NCBI GenBank assembly: GCA_020026035.1
Contig: JAHHRC010000008.1
Span: 1-29,047, forward strand
Origin: Erysipelotrichaceae bacterium
Lineage (GTDB): Bacteria > Bacillota_I > Bacilli_A > Erysipelotrichales > Erysipelotrichaceae
Direction of reading: 5' to 3'
DNA length: 29,047 bases
In this document: positions 21,805-29,047 of the stretch, in pieces
How the letters are laid out: the number at the start of each line of letters is the position of its first letter
Position numbering within the stretch: the stretch's first letter is position 1
Notes under the pieces: generated by a model
Told to the model about the DNA's origin: nothing
The model's input: only the letters and a program-made list of their open reading frames with translations
Databases searched by the model: none
Translations under genes and position numbers: made by a program

Positions 21805-22603
21805 ATTGGAAAAGATTACAAAGGTGTTTTCCAAGGATACGGTGAATGAGAAGATTGCCTTAGATGAGTTGAACTTGGAAGTGAAGGATGGGGATTTTAT
21901 TACCATTATTGGAACGAATGGGGCAGGGAAGTCGACGTTGTTTCATTTGATTGCTGGTGATTATATTTGTGAGTCGGGATCGATTTATTTGGATGATGAA
22001 AATATTACGTTTATGGCGGAACATAAGCGGTCGAAGATGATTGGCCGCTTGTTTCAAGATCCCTTGAAGGGGACGGCTCCTAATATGACGATTGCTGAGA
22101 ATTTAGCACTTGCGTATTTACGGGCAAAGAAGAAAACGAATCCGTTTTTACGGATTACAAAGAAGGATCGGTTAAAGTTTCAAGAGGCTTTGAAACAGTT
22201 GGATATGAATTTAGAAGATCGTATGGATACCCTTGTTGGGACATTGAGTGGTGGACAACGGCAGGCGTTGACGCTATTGATGGCAACGATTGTGCCACCG
22301 CGGATTTTGTTGCTGGATGAACATACGGCGGCTTTAGATCCAAGTGCGCAAGCGAAGATTATGGCCTTAACGAAACGCATTGTCGAAGAGCATCATACGA
22401 CGTGTTTGATGATTACGCACAATATGAAAGATGCCTTGCAATATGGAAATCGGACCCTTGTGATGAGTGATGGGAAGATTGTGATGGACTTGAGTGCGGA
22501 TGAGAAAAAACAAATGTCGGTTGAAAACTTGTTGGAACAGTTTAAACTATTGAGTAGCGAACAGTTTGATAATGATCGGGTGTTGTTGTCGAGTGTTCAG
22601 TAA
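21797..22603 (+). CDS. trpZ: ABC importer ATPase, TrpZ type
   Basis: A 268-residue ABC ATPase. Walker A is G39-TNGAGKST, the signature LSGGQ is at 150-154, Walker B ILLLDE at 170-175 with the D-loop after it, and the switch His is in CLMITHN. The start is the ATG after AGGGAAGG, overlapping the end of trpY by 8 bp, as expected for coupled translation. Energises the TrpXY importer. The stop is only 19 bp before the ybaK-like gene, with no terminator between. Confidence 0.93.
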   Translation: MLRLEKITKVFSKDTVNEKIALDELNLEVKDGDFITIIGTNGAGKSTLFHLIAGDYICESGSIYLDDENITFMAEHKRSKMIGRLFQDPLKGTAPNMTIAENLALAYLRAKKKTNPFLRITKKDRLKFQEALKQLDMNLEDRMDTLVGTLSGGQRQALTLLMATIVPPRILLLDEHTAALDPSAQAKIMALTKRIVEEHHTTCLMITHNMKDALQYGNRTLVMSDGKIVMDLSADEKKQMSVENLLEQFKLLSSEQFDNDRVLLSSVQ

Positions 22604-22622
22604 GTAGAATTGAGGTTTCAAT

Positions 22623-23111
22623 ATGGCAAAACAGAAAGAAAAGAAGACGAATGCAATGCGAATGTTGGATGCGAAGGGGATTTCGTATCAGGTGCATACG
22701 TATGATCATGACGATGGCCGAATTGATGGACTATCGGTTGCGAAGAAATTGAATGAAGATCCATCCCAGGTGTTTAAGACGCTTGTGAGTGTTGGGGATG
22801 ATAAGAATCTTTATGTGTTCTGTATTCCTGTTGAAATGGAATTGGATTTAAAGAAGTGTGCAAGAGTGGCTGGTGTTAAGAAAGTGGAAATGCTTGCCGT
22901 AAAGGATTTGTTTGCAAAGACTGGCTATATTCGTGGTGGGTGTTCACCGATTGGGATGAAGAAGTTGTATACGACGTATTATGATGAGACGATGGTGTTG
23001 TTTGATACGGTTATTTTCTCAGGTGGACAGATTGGTACCCAAGTGGAACTAGCGCCGGTTGATGTATTAGCAGTAACAAATGGCTCTTGTGCTTCGTTGT
23101 GTAAAGAATGA
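22623..23111 (+). CDS. ybaK: YbaK/EbsC family Cys-tRNA(Pro) deacylase
   Basis: A 162-residue single-domain trans-editing protein. It has the YbaK fold pattern: N-terminal NAMRMLDAKGISYQVHTYDH, the catalytic-type Lys52 in QVFKTLV, then CARVAGVKKVEML, GYIRGGCSPIGMKK and the GQIGTQVELAPVDVL end. The family hydrolyses Cys wrongly charged to tRNA-Pro (and in some members other mischarged tRNAs). The length is standard. A GAGGT ribosome site precedes the ATG. It is apparently the fourth gene of the Trp T-box operon, ended by the hairpin after it. Confidence 0.92.
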   Translation: MAKQKEKKTNAMRMLDAKGISYQVHTYDHDDGRIDGLSVAKKLNEDPSQVFKTLVSVGDDKNLYVFCIPVEMELDLKKCARVAGVKKVEMLAVKDLFAKTGYIRGGCSPIGMKKLYTTYYDETMVLFDTVIFSGGQIGTQVELAPVDVLAVTNGSCASLCKE

Positions 23112-23152
23112 AAAAAACCATTTCTTAGGAATTTCCTGGGAAATGGTTTTAT
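23111..23152. terminator. Bidirectional terminator
   Basis: An AAACCATTTC/GAAATGGTTT stem (23115-23124 with 23140-23149), with a T run on the plus strand and a run of seven As at 23111-23117 that gives T's on the minus strand. It can end both the ybaK-like gene and the small minus-strand gene. Confidence 0.8.
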
Positions 23153-23155
23153 TGT

Positions 23156-23392
23156 CTATTGTTGTAAGGAGCCAACAATGGCATCGCCTACGACTTCATC
23201 GATTGTGAAGGTTTGGTTTGTGAGTTGATCAATGGTGTCTGCGCATTGGTTGAAGATTGGGTTTTGAATGATTGTAATGCCGTAATTGTTTTGGAAGGTA
23301 TAGGTGTTTTCTTCCTTGATGAGGGTTACTTTGTCATTTTTTTCGATGGTTAAAAAGCCATTTGATTCTCCATAAAATAATACTTGATTCAT
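23156..23392 (-). CDS. Small hypothetical protein
   Basis: A 78-residue soluble acidic protein, mostly predicted beta strands at first (MNQVLFYGESNGFLTIEK...) and a more helical end (CADTIDQLTNQTFTIDEVVGDAIV). I do not recognise a family. An AAAGGAG ribosome site 5-6 nt before the ATG and a promoter further up support it as a gene. It lies 55 bp after the VanZ-like gene on the same strand. Confidence 0.7.
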   Translation of the reverse strand: MNQVLFYGESNGFLTIEKNDKVTLIKEENTYTFQNNYGITIIQNPIFNQCADTIDQLTNQTFTIDEVVGDAIVGSLQQ

Positions 23393-23421
23393 ACATACTC
23401 CTTTCTTTACAAAACGCTAAG

Positions 23422-23451
23422 ACAGTAGCATGTTTTATACGGTAGAATCAA
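23422..23451 (-). promoter_or_regulatory. Promoter of the small hypothetical gene
   Basis: On the minus strand -35 TTGATT (23446-23451, overlapping the VanZ stop codon), 18-bp spacer, extended -10 TGC-TACTGT (23422-23427). Confidence 0.5.
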
Positions 23452-23927
23452 GTGTTTTCGTCTTTTTTAATGAAAAGGTCTTTGAGAATGAGCACTAAGA
23501 TATAGGCACAAAGACCGCCAAAGAGGAAGCCGCTTCCATCGATGAGCATGTCGAATACTTCGCAAGATCTTCCATCTACGAAGTATTGTAGACCTTCATC
23601 CATTGCTGGTACGCCAAGTAGGAAGATGAGTAGGTTTAAGCATCTTGATTGGAAGAGTGGGCAAATGTGGATGGCGATGGTGACTAAGAAACCAAGGCCT
23701 GCGAATTCTGAGAAGTGAGCGAGTTTTCGGATGTAGTGGTGGAAGAGGGAAAAGTTATCTACTGCTAGGCCAAAGTGGTTGAGGTGGTAGGCAAACATGT
23801 AGGTTACCTTGTAGGAGGCCTTTTCGGATACGTTTGCGATGGCGAATGAGTTTTTGAATATGAGGTAGATATAGAAGGCAACGATGAGCCAAATCCACCA
23901 TTTTTTACGTTTTTGTTTTGTTTTCAT
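23448..23927 (-). CDS. VanZ family membrane protein
   Basis: A 159-residue protein with four membrane helices and the VanZ-like pattern: basic start KTKQKRKKWW, helix with FYIYLIFKNSFA, HYIRKLAHFSEFAGLGFL in the middle (the conserved K/R-x-x-H-x-x-E/F segment), and PAMDEGLQYFVDGRSCEVFDMLIDGSG before the last helix. VanZ gives low-level teicoplanin resistance in enterococci, but most members have unknown roles at the cell envelope. The start is placed at ATG 23927 because the -10 box overlaps the codons before it. No ribosome site is visible. Divergent from the YitT gene 45 bp away. Confidence 0.88.
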   Translation of the reverse strand: MKTKQKRKKWWIWLIVAFYIYLIFKNSFAIANVSEKASYKVTYMFAYHLNHFGLAVDNFSLFHHYIRKLAHFSEFAGLGFLVTIAIHICPLFQSRCLNLLIFLLGVPAMDEGLQYFVDGRSCEVFDMLIDGSGFLFGGLCAYILVLILKDLFIKKDENT

Positions 23928-23972
23928 GTGGTCTATCATACCACAAAATATTTGGCATGTTATAATGAACGC
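23927..23972. promoter_or_regulatory. Divergent promoter region with inverted repeat
   Basis: Plus strand: extended -10 TGT-TATAAT (hexamer 23961-23966), 6 nt before ATG 23973. Minus strand: extended -10 TGG-TATGAT (hexamer 23935-23940), 7 nt before ATG 23927. The perfect inverted repeat TGTGGT-CTATCAT-ACCACA (23927-23945) covers the minus-strand -10 and start codon, so one protein bound there could control both genes. Confidence 0.6.
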
Positions 23973-24830
23973 ATGGAAGAATATAGAAGAAAAATGCATA
24001 ACATTGCATGGACGATACTTGGAACGTTCATTCTTTGTTTAGCGGTAGAAATGTTTATTCTGCCGTTTAATATTTTATCGGGCGGGGTGGCCGGAATTGC
24101 GGTTGCTTTGGAGCCTTTTTTCAAGTTTGATAAGACCATGTTTGCGAATGTTCTCACCCTTGCAATGTTGTTTGTAGGAAGGGTCGTATTAGGGCGAGAT
24201 TTCTTTGTGAACACGGTTATTTCATCGTTGTTTTATCCGTTGTTTAACTCAACGTTAGAGATGTTTATTACGCCTCCTAATATTGATCCAATCCTAGCGT
24301 CCTTCTATGGTGGCTTGCTTGGTGGTATTGGTGTTGGCCTTGTGATGAAGACGGGTGCTAGTACGGGAGGTATGGATGTACCGGCTTTGATTTTGCATAA
24401 GATTACCAAGGAACGTATTGGTGTATTGGCTTTGATTATTGATGGTTTGACGGTATTGCTTGGTTGGACGGCGTATGGGTTAGATGCGGTTCTTGTTGGG
24501 ATGGTATCGGTCTTTGTGTCGAGTTATGCGATTGATAAGGTGTTGGAGTTTGGTGCTTCGAAGGATAGTAAGCAATTGCAGATTATTTCCGATGAATGGG
24601 AAGTGATTTTGGCTCGTATTTACAAGGAGTTGAAGCGTGGTGCGACGATTATTGAAGCGAAAGGTTCAAGAAGTCATGAGATGCGGCGGATTATTCTTGT
24701 GGTTGTTAGCTATAGTGAGTATTCGCGTTTGATTGAGATTATTGATGAAGTCGATCCGAAGGCGTTTGTGATTACGACGGATGCGAGTGATATGCATGGA
24801 GAAGGGTTTACCTTTGGCTTTAGAATCTAG
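23973..24830 (+). CDS. YitT family membrane protein
   Basis: A 285-residue YitT protein: membrane part in residues 1-200 with about six helices (PFNILSGGVAGIAVAL early, KTGASTGGMDVPALILHKITK in the middle) and a C-terminal DUF2179 domain at 205-285 (ILARIYKELKRGATIIEAKG, then RRIILVVVSYSEYSRLIEII and the DASDMHGEGF tail). Function of the family is unsettled. The start at MEEYRRKMHN follows an extended -10 box by only 6 nt, so the mRNA is probably leaderless; the longer in-frame reading would begin upstream of the promoter. It is more like the canonical YitT than the protein at 4053-4892 in having the full GEGF end. Confidence 0.92.
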   Translation: MEEYRRKMHNIAWTILGTFILCLAVEMFILPFNILSGGVAGIAVALEPFFKFDKTMFANVLTLAMLFVGRVVLGRDFFVNTVISSLFYPLFNSTLEMFITPPNIDPILASFYGGLLGGIGVGLVMKTGASTGGMDVPALILHKITKERIGVLALIIDGLTVLLGWTAYGLDAVLVGMVSVFVSSYAIDKVLEFGASKDSKQLQIISDEWEVILARIYKELKRGATIIEAKGSRSHEMRRIILVVVSYSEYSRLIEIIDEVDPKAFVITTDASDMHGEGFTFGFRI

Positions 24831-24831
24831 T

Positions 24832-24860
24832 TTGTCATTTAATTTTGTTGTAAGTATAAT
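24832..24860 (+). promoter_or_regulatory. Promoter of the ftsEX operon
   Basis: -35 TTGTCA (24832-24837), 17-bp spacer, -10 TATAAT (24855-24860). The -35 starts 1 nt after the YitT stop codon; no terminator precedes it, so readthrough from the YitT gene is possible. Confidence 0.75.
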
Positions 24861-24892
24861 AGTGGTACTGCTTAGAAAGTAAGAGGTGTTTC

Positions 24893-25585
24893 ATGATTGA
24901 ATGTAATCACGTTTATAAGAAGTATAAGAATGGAACAAATGCTCTTTTTGATATTAATTTGAAGATTGATCAAGGGGAGTTTGTATATATCATTGGGCCT
25001 ACGGGGTCTGGGAAATCCACATTGATTAAGCTTTTGGACGGAGAAGAGATTCCAACCAAGGGTGAGGTTCGTGTTGTTGGAATTGATGTAGGGAAGTTGC
25101 GTCATTCCAAGGTTCCGATTTATCGTCGGAATATTGGGGTTGTGTTCCAGGATTTTCGGTTATTGGAATCAAAGACCGTGTTTGAAAATATTGCCTATGC
25201 CTTAGAGGTGATTGATATGAAGAAGGCGATGATTCGTCGTCGTGTTCGTGAGGTTATGAACCTTGTGGGGTTGGATGATAAGGGAAATTCGTTCCCTTCG
25301 CAGTTATCTGGTGGGCAACAACAGCGTGTTGCGATAGCAAGAGCGATTGCCAATCGACCTAAGGTGTTGATTGCGGATGAGCCTACGGGGAACTTAGATC
25401 CTTCGATGTCGGATGAAATTATGGCGTTGTTGGAGAAGATTAACCGTGAATATGGGACGACGATTTTGATGGTTACCCATGATTTGACCTTGGTGAATAA
25501 GCATCGTAAGCGGACGATTGTTTTAGAACATGGTCATGTGACAGAGGACCTTTCGAAGGGAGGTTATGTACAACATGTTCGGTAA
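24893..25585 (+). CDS. ftsE: Cell-division ABC ATPase FtsE
   Basis: A 230-residue ABC ATPase with Walker A G35-PTGSGKST, Q-loop VFQDFRLL near 84-91, signature LSGGQ at 138-142, Walker B VLIADE at 158-163 and His in MVTHD. The short length and the RNIGVVFQDFRLLESKTVFENIA stretch are typical of FtsE. It works with FtsX at the inner face of the membrane to switch on a peptidoglycan hydrolase outside. An AAGAGGTG ribosome site precedes it. First gene of a three-gene operon, overlapping ftsX. Confidence 0.96.
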   Translation: MIECNHVYKKYKNGTNALFDINLKIDQGEFVYIIGPTGSGKSTLIKLLDGEEIPTKGEVRVVGIDVGKLRHSKVPIYRRNIGVVFQDFRLLESKTVFENIAYALEVIDMKKAMIRRRVREVMNLVGLDDKGNSFPSQLSGGQQQRVAIARAIANRPKVLIADEPTGNLDPSMSDEIMALLEKINREYGTTILMVTHDLTLVNKHRKRTIVLEHGHVTEDLSKGGYVQHVR

Positions 25586-26480
25586 GTTATTTCGCCCTTT
25601 GAAGGAAGGGTTTAAGGGTGTTACAAGACATAGCGCGATGTCTATTTCAAGTGCTTTGTCAGTCACGATTACTTTGATTATTATCTCTTTGTTTATGGTG
25701 TTTTCTGTGAATGTGAAGCAGTTTACAAAGGGCTTAGAACAATCGGTGCAGATTGCAGTTATGATTGATTATGATTATGAGGCTGCAGAACAGGAAGATG
25801 CGATTGGTTTAGCAATTAAGAATATTCCTGGTGTGAAGGATGTAACGTATTCGAGTAAGGAAGATGAGTTCCAGTTTTATTTAGATTCCTTTGAGGATGA
25901 AAAGACGAAGGAAGCGTTTAAGCCGTTTGAGGATGATAATCCAATGCGTGATGCGTTTTATGTGGATGTTGAAGATGGGTCGATGTTAGAAAGTATTTCG
26001 AATTCGATTTCTTCGATTGAAGGGGTTGATGCGGTTAACTTTGGTGGATCGAGTGCGGTGATGTTAATGAGTGCGATGCGTACAGTACGTACGGGTGGCT
26101 TTATCATTGCGGTTGCCTTGTCGATTCTTACGATTTTCTTGATTCAAAATACGATTAAGTTAACGATTTATGCACGTGCTGATGAGATTGCGATTATGCG
26201 TAATGTTGGTGCGAAGAATGGCTTTATTCGTTCGCCATTTGTCATTGAAGGGATGTTGATTGGGGCGTTAGGTTCCATCATTCCAATTCTTTGTACGGTG
26301 TATGGCTATCGGTATTTCTATGAAGCGACGGGTGGATATGTCATCTCAAAGATGTTTCCACTGATGCCGTGTGATCCATTTGTAAAAGAGGTATCACTGG
26401 CGGTATTACTAACTGGTATTTTGGTTGGTTTGATTGGTTCTTATTTCTCCGTTACGAAGTATTTGAGGTGGAGACGATGA
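25575..26480 (+). CDS. ftsX: Cell-division membrane protein FtsX
   Basis: A protein of about 301 residues with the FtsX layout: a cytoplasmic N-terminus (FRPLKEGFKGVTRHSAMS), TM1 near 28-48, a large extracellular loop at about 50-170 with VQIAVMIDY and IPGVKDVTYSSKEDEF, then three more TM helices with YARADEIAIMRNVGAKNGFIRSPFVIEG between TM2 and TM3. The extracellular loop is the contact for CwlO/PcsB-type coiled coils. The ATG at 25566 is an alternative start, but it lies only 2 nt after GGGAGG; 25575 is 11 nt away, so neither is ideal. The stop overlaps the next start (ATGA). Confidence 0.94.
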   Translation: MFGKLFRPLKEGFKGVTRHSAMSISSALSVTITLIIISLFMVFSVNVKQFTKGLEQSVQIAVMIDYDYEAAEQEDAIGLAIKNIPGVKDVTYSSKEDEFQFYLDSFEDEKTKEAFKPFEDDNPMRDAFYVDVEDGSMLESISNSISSIEGVDAVNFGGSSAVMLMSAMRTVRTGGFIIAVALSILTIFLIQNTIKLTIYARADEIAIMRNVGAKNGFIRSPFVIEGMLIGALGSIIPILCTVYGYRYFYEATGGYVISKMFPLMPCDPFVKEVSLAVLLTGILVGLIGSYFSVTKYLRWRR

Positions 26481-27847
26481 AGAATTTGTTGAAATGGATG
26501 CTTTGTTTGGTTCTAATGGTTTCTATTTCATCAATGCAAGTGTTCGCGGAAGATCCAGGGTTTGAAGATACAGAGTATTGGAATAAACTTTGTAACCAGG
26601 ATGGTTTGACGGCGGAACAAAAACAGAAGTGCAAGGCGTTTATGATTCAGGCTTCAAATGATTTGAGTAAGAAAATTCAAGAGATTGAATCTAGGCGTAA
26701 TGAAATTGCAAAGGACATTCAAAAGGCAACGGAAAAGGTGCGTGGCTATGAGGCACAGATTTCGGCATTAGGTGTTAAGATTGCCGATTTGAATGGTCAG
26801 ATTGCAGTGAAAGAAAAAGAAATTGAGCAATTAGAAAAAGACATTGCGAAAAATGAAGATGAGATTGAGCAAGCAAAGGGGAAGTTGCGTACGCGTATTA
26901 GTTCGACCCAAGAAACAATGCGTTTGAATCCGATGCTTGATGTATTAATGGGTGCGAAAGACTTTGATGACTTTGTACGTATTGCGAATGGAATTCGTGA
27001 TATTACTGCGTATGATGAAAAGTCGATGGAAAAGCTTGCCGAGCAGATTCGTCAATTAAACGAAGATAAGAAGCAAGTGGAAGAAGACAAGAAGACGCTT
27101 GATGCGGCAAAGGATGAAGTTGTTAAGAATCAACAACAGATTCTTGCGTTAAAGTATGAAGCACAGATTGTCGAAGATGAATTGCGTGCTCAGTTTGTAG
27201 ACTTACAGGCACAAGGAAACCGTTATGCGGCAAACATTGATGCGATTAAGAATCGAATGAAGGAATTGGATTCGCAGTTGCATGATGTGCCCAATGCAAG
27301 TGGCTTTGTGTCGGCTGTTCCAAATGCACGTGTATCCGCTGGTACTTGGTATTATCCAGGGACACAGCATATTCATTTGGGTTGTGACTATGCAGCACCG
27401 ACGGGTTCGCCTGTTCGTGCTGTAGGAAATGGTGTTATTTTGGCTTCAAATGATGGTTGTGGACCAGGTTGGCTAGGGAATACATGTGGAGCGAATGGTG
27501 GTGTGTTAATGGGTGGTAACCAAGTTCGTTTACTGACGAAAGTAAATGGTGGGTTATATGCTGTGACATATTGTCACTTATTGGCGGGATCACCGATTCA
27601 ATCGGGAACGATTGTGAATGCCGGTGATGTCATTGGTTTAATTGGTTCAAGTGGGAATACCACGGGACCACATAGTCATATTGAGGTGGTTTACCTTGGT
27701 AGTGGCGACAACTTTGCAAGTTATGCCCAGAATTGGAATGGGGATCTTGGCTTTGGTGTTGGCTGGGGTAAGGTACATGGTATGAGTAAGCGTTGTGAGG
27801 CAGGGGCAAGTGCTCCTTGTCGTATGCGACCAGAATTATTGTTCTAA
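26477..27847 (+). CDS. FtsEX-dependent M23 peptidoglycan hydrolase with coiled coil
   Basis: A secreted protein of 456 residues: signal peptide 1-24 (cut after VFA); a long coiled coil at about 55-270, the PcsB/CwlO/EnvC type that docks to FtsX; then an M23 (LytM) endopeptidase domain at about 285-430. The zinc ligands are visible as H300-LGC-D304 and H399-S-H401, with the YCHL segment as expected, so it should be active. In PcsB and CwlO the catalytic domain is CHAP or NlpC; here it is M23 as in EnvC, but EnvC itself is catalytically dead. The mature part has eight cysteines (39, 52, 303, 328, 337, 366, 440, 448). A GAGGTGGAG ribosome site; starts within the ftsX stop. Confidence 0.93.
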   Translation: MKNLLKWMLCLVLMVSISSMQVFAEDPGFEDTEYWNKLCNQDGLTAEQKQKCKAFMIQASNDLSKKIQEIESRRNEIAKDIQKATEKVRGYEAQISALGVKIADLNGQIAVKEKEIEQLEKDIAKNEDEIEQAKGKLRTRISSTQETMRLNPMLDVLMGAKDFDDFVRIANGIRDITAYDEKSMEKLAEQIRQLNEDKKQVEEDKKTLDAAKDEVVKNQQQILALKYEAQIVEDELRAQFVDLQAQGNRYAANIDAIKNRMKELDSQLHDVPNASGFVSAVPNARVSAGTWYYPGTQHIHLGCDYAAPTGSPVRAVGNGVILASNDGCGPGWLGNTCGANGGVLMGGNQVRLLTKVNGGLYAVTYCHLLAGSPIQSGTIVNAGDVIGLIGSSGNTTGPHSHIEVVYLGSGDNFASYAQNWNGDLGFGVGWGKVHGMSKRCEAGASAPCRMRPELLF

Positions 27848-27851
27848 ATAG

Positions 27852-27884
27852 AGCTTGTTTTGAGTGATCAAAACAGGCTTTTTT
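27852..27884 (+). terminator. Terminator of the ftsEX-hydrolase operon
   Basis: A 12-bp stem with one G-U pair (27852-27863 with 27868-27879), then T run 27879-27884. Confidence 0.9.
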
Positions 27885-28234
27885 CATGCTTTAAGACATT
27901 ACATTTCTATAACATATAACTAACGTTAGAATACAGTGTAACTATTTGTAACATTACGAGTAACTAGGGTATAGAAATAAGAATATGTTCGTAAAATGGC
28001 TTTATAATCAAATAATTTAATTGTCAAATTTTCAATTTTCTAATTGCAAAAGCAAAAAACAAGATTAGAATATACATATGCATGTATAGAATTATGCAAC
28101 TTAATGTAATAATTCTTTGCAGTGTATTTAATTATTGTAAATTTCGTTAATTTCTTGGTTGTAAAGTATTGAGGATAAACGGTGTGCAATTCCTCTTAGT
28201 ACAAGCAAGAAATGTTTGTGATTAGGAGGTTAAC
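27885..28234 (+). promoter_or_regulatory. AT-rich upstream region of the terminal surface-protein gene
   Basis: About 350 bp with no gene I can support, and more AT-rich than the neighbours. It holds a palindrome CTAACGTTAG (27920-27929), three GTAAC direct repeats about one helical turn apart (27938, 27948, 27960), a promoter candidate (-35 TTGTAA 27946-27951, 18 bp, -10 TATAGA 27970-27975), a hairpin TATACAT-ATGC-ATGTATA (28071-28088), and the AGGAGG ribosome site at 28224-28229. If that promoter is used, the untranslated leader is about 250 nt. Confidence 0.45.
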
Positions 28235-29047
28235 ATGGGAATTATTAGGGAAAAGCGATTCGTAAAAGTGATGCTTGCGCTATTGGTGTTTATTGGTCTT
28301 TTGAATCCAGTAGCTGTTTATGCGGAAGTAACAACAGATCATACGGTAACGTTTGTCTTTGAAGAGAAGAATTCGAAAGAACTTCCAGATGAATTGAAAG
28401 CGCGTGTTCTAGCAACACAAGTTGGAAATGAAGGGGATTTGATTCAATTTCCGAATACAGAAGACTATTATGAAGAAAAAAATGATGCGGATTGGACCTT
28501 CGAAGGGTGGAAAAAAGAAGGGTCTGATGAGTTTATAAAGGATCTAAACAATACAACGATTGGCAATGATGATTCCACATACAAAGGGGTATGGTCAAGT
28601 ACAGAACGTAGGTATAATGTTGTACAATCTTTTCCTCTTGAAGGGAATTTAGGTTCGTATTTACCTCACGTCGTTTCATTAGGGCTTATGGGAGTTGTTG
28701 GTGAAGGTATTGAGGCGAATAATGCCAATTTAAAGATTACGGATAAAATCAACACTGAATTCTTATGGCCAGATGAAAGTGATGATCCAAATGTTAGAGA
28801 TCTAGTGGATGGGGTAAATTATATTGCGACTGGTGGTCTATCGCTTGGTGATTACACAGACTTAGAACGGATATCATATGAATGGTATTCAAATGGGTAT
28901 TATATCAATGGGAAACGCGTTGATTTAAAAAATCCAGGAACGTTAGAAGACTATATTGGACGTAACAAAGATAATCCAAAGAATATCAAACTTGTGTTTA
29001 AAATGATTGCAGAGAAGGATTTATATGATGTGCATTTAGATTATAAA
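28235..29047 (+). CDS. Secreted surface protein, 5' part only
   Basis: An open reading frame of 271 codons running off the window end. It has a clear signal peptide (basic MGIIREKRFVK, a hydrophobic stretch, cut after VYA near residue 30). Residues about 35-120 look like a small beta domain of the SHIRT/Listeria-repeat kind: TVTFVFEEKNSKELPDEL, then DWTFEGWKKEG and TYKGVWSS, followed by related material (YNVVQSFPLEG...). Such modules occur in long adhesin-like wall proteins of Bacillota. The domain name is tentative and the C-terminus (sorting signal or not) is outside the window. Ribosome site AGGAGG 5 nt before the ATG. Confidence 0.85.
   Translation, partial: MGIIREKRFVKVMLALLVFIGLLNPVAVYAEVTTDHTVTFVFEEKNSKELPDELKARVLATQVGNEGDLIQFPNTEDYYEEKNDADWTFEGWKKEGSDEFIKDLNNTTIGNDDSTYKGVWSSTERRYNVVQSFPLEGNLGSYLPHVVSLGLMGVVGEGIEANNANLKITDKINTEFLWPDESDDPNVRDLVDGVNYIATGGLSLGDYTDLERISYEWYSNGYYINGKRVDLKNPGTLEDYIGRNKDNPKNIKLVFKMIAEKDLYDVHLDYK

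Noticed and set aside
23913..23999. Longer starts for the VanZ-like and YitT genes that would make them overlap head to head
   Set aside because: The extra codons contain each gene's own -10 box and part of the other gene's coding sequence, and do not resemble either family.

Overview
The window looks like the chromosome of a low-to-moderate G+C Bacillota (Firmicutes) bacterium, probably of the Erysipelotrichia/Bacilli side. The reasons are T-box and purine-riboswitch control, strong AGGAGG ribosome sites, many intrinsic hairpin-plus-T terminators, an FtsEX/CwlO-PcsB-type set, a sortase-anchored surface protein, and cre- and Rex-like operators. The exact genus is inference. Nearly all sequence is accounted for by genes, tRNAs and regulatory leaders. 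I see no phage, insertion sequence or CRISPR array.

Layout. 1-2.6 kb (minus strand): a HAD sugar-phosphatase-like gene, tRNA-Pro(CGG), a polytopic membrane protein (DUF5692-like) and a MazG-like pyrophosphohydrolase. 2.7-4.9 kb (plus): an unrecognised protein with a long Asp tract, followed 2 bp later by a YitT-family membrane protein. 5.0-10.4 kb: a 1744-residue secreted, wall-anchored protein with three related beta-type modules, a Big_2-like domain, a GH123/DUF4091-like catalytic region, a Thr/Glu/Lys/Gly/Pro repeat stalk and a VPRTG sorting signal, behind a promoter with a cre-like site. 10.4-13.3 kb: a 925-residue GltD-like FAD/NAD(P)/iron-sulfur oxidoreductase behind a Rex-like operator. 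13.3-15 kb: a small membrane protein, tRNA-Thr(CGT), a YczE-type membrane protein, and a tRNA cluster (Leu-Leu-Val).

15-16.6 kb: guanine riboswitch with terminator, then an NCS2 guanine/hypoxanthine permease. 16.6-17.4 kb: AroQ chorismate mutase overlapping a GatB/YqeY protein. 17.4-19.4 kb (minus): a lipoprotein and an APC-family amino-acid permease. 19.5-23.1 kb: a tryptophan-type T-box leader, a TrpXYZ-type ABC importer (binding protein, permease, ATPase) and a YbaK/EbsC deacylase apparently in the same operon. 23.1-24.8 kb: a small hypothetical protein and a VanZ-like protein (minus), divergent from a second YitT protein. 24.8-27.9 kb: ftsE, ftsX and a coiled-coil M23 peptidoglycan hydrolase in one overlapping operon. 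27.9-29 kb: a long AT-rich leader and the 5' part of another secreted surface protein, cut by the window end.

The most useful second-look points are: the TrpX protein has Ser where the lipobox Cys is expected (TCC for TGC); the Trp T-box appears to reach a tRNA-editing gene; three membrane-protein genes (13867, 23927, 23973) have extended -10 boxes 6-7 nt from their start codons and no ribosome site, as expected of leaderless mRNAs; a terminator-like hairpin separates tRNA-Leu from tRNA-Val; there is a Rex-like operator on the iron-sulfur flavoenzyme; and the PcsB-like hydrolase has eight cysteines in its mature part.
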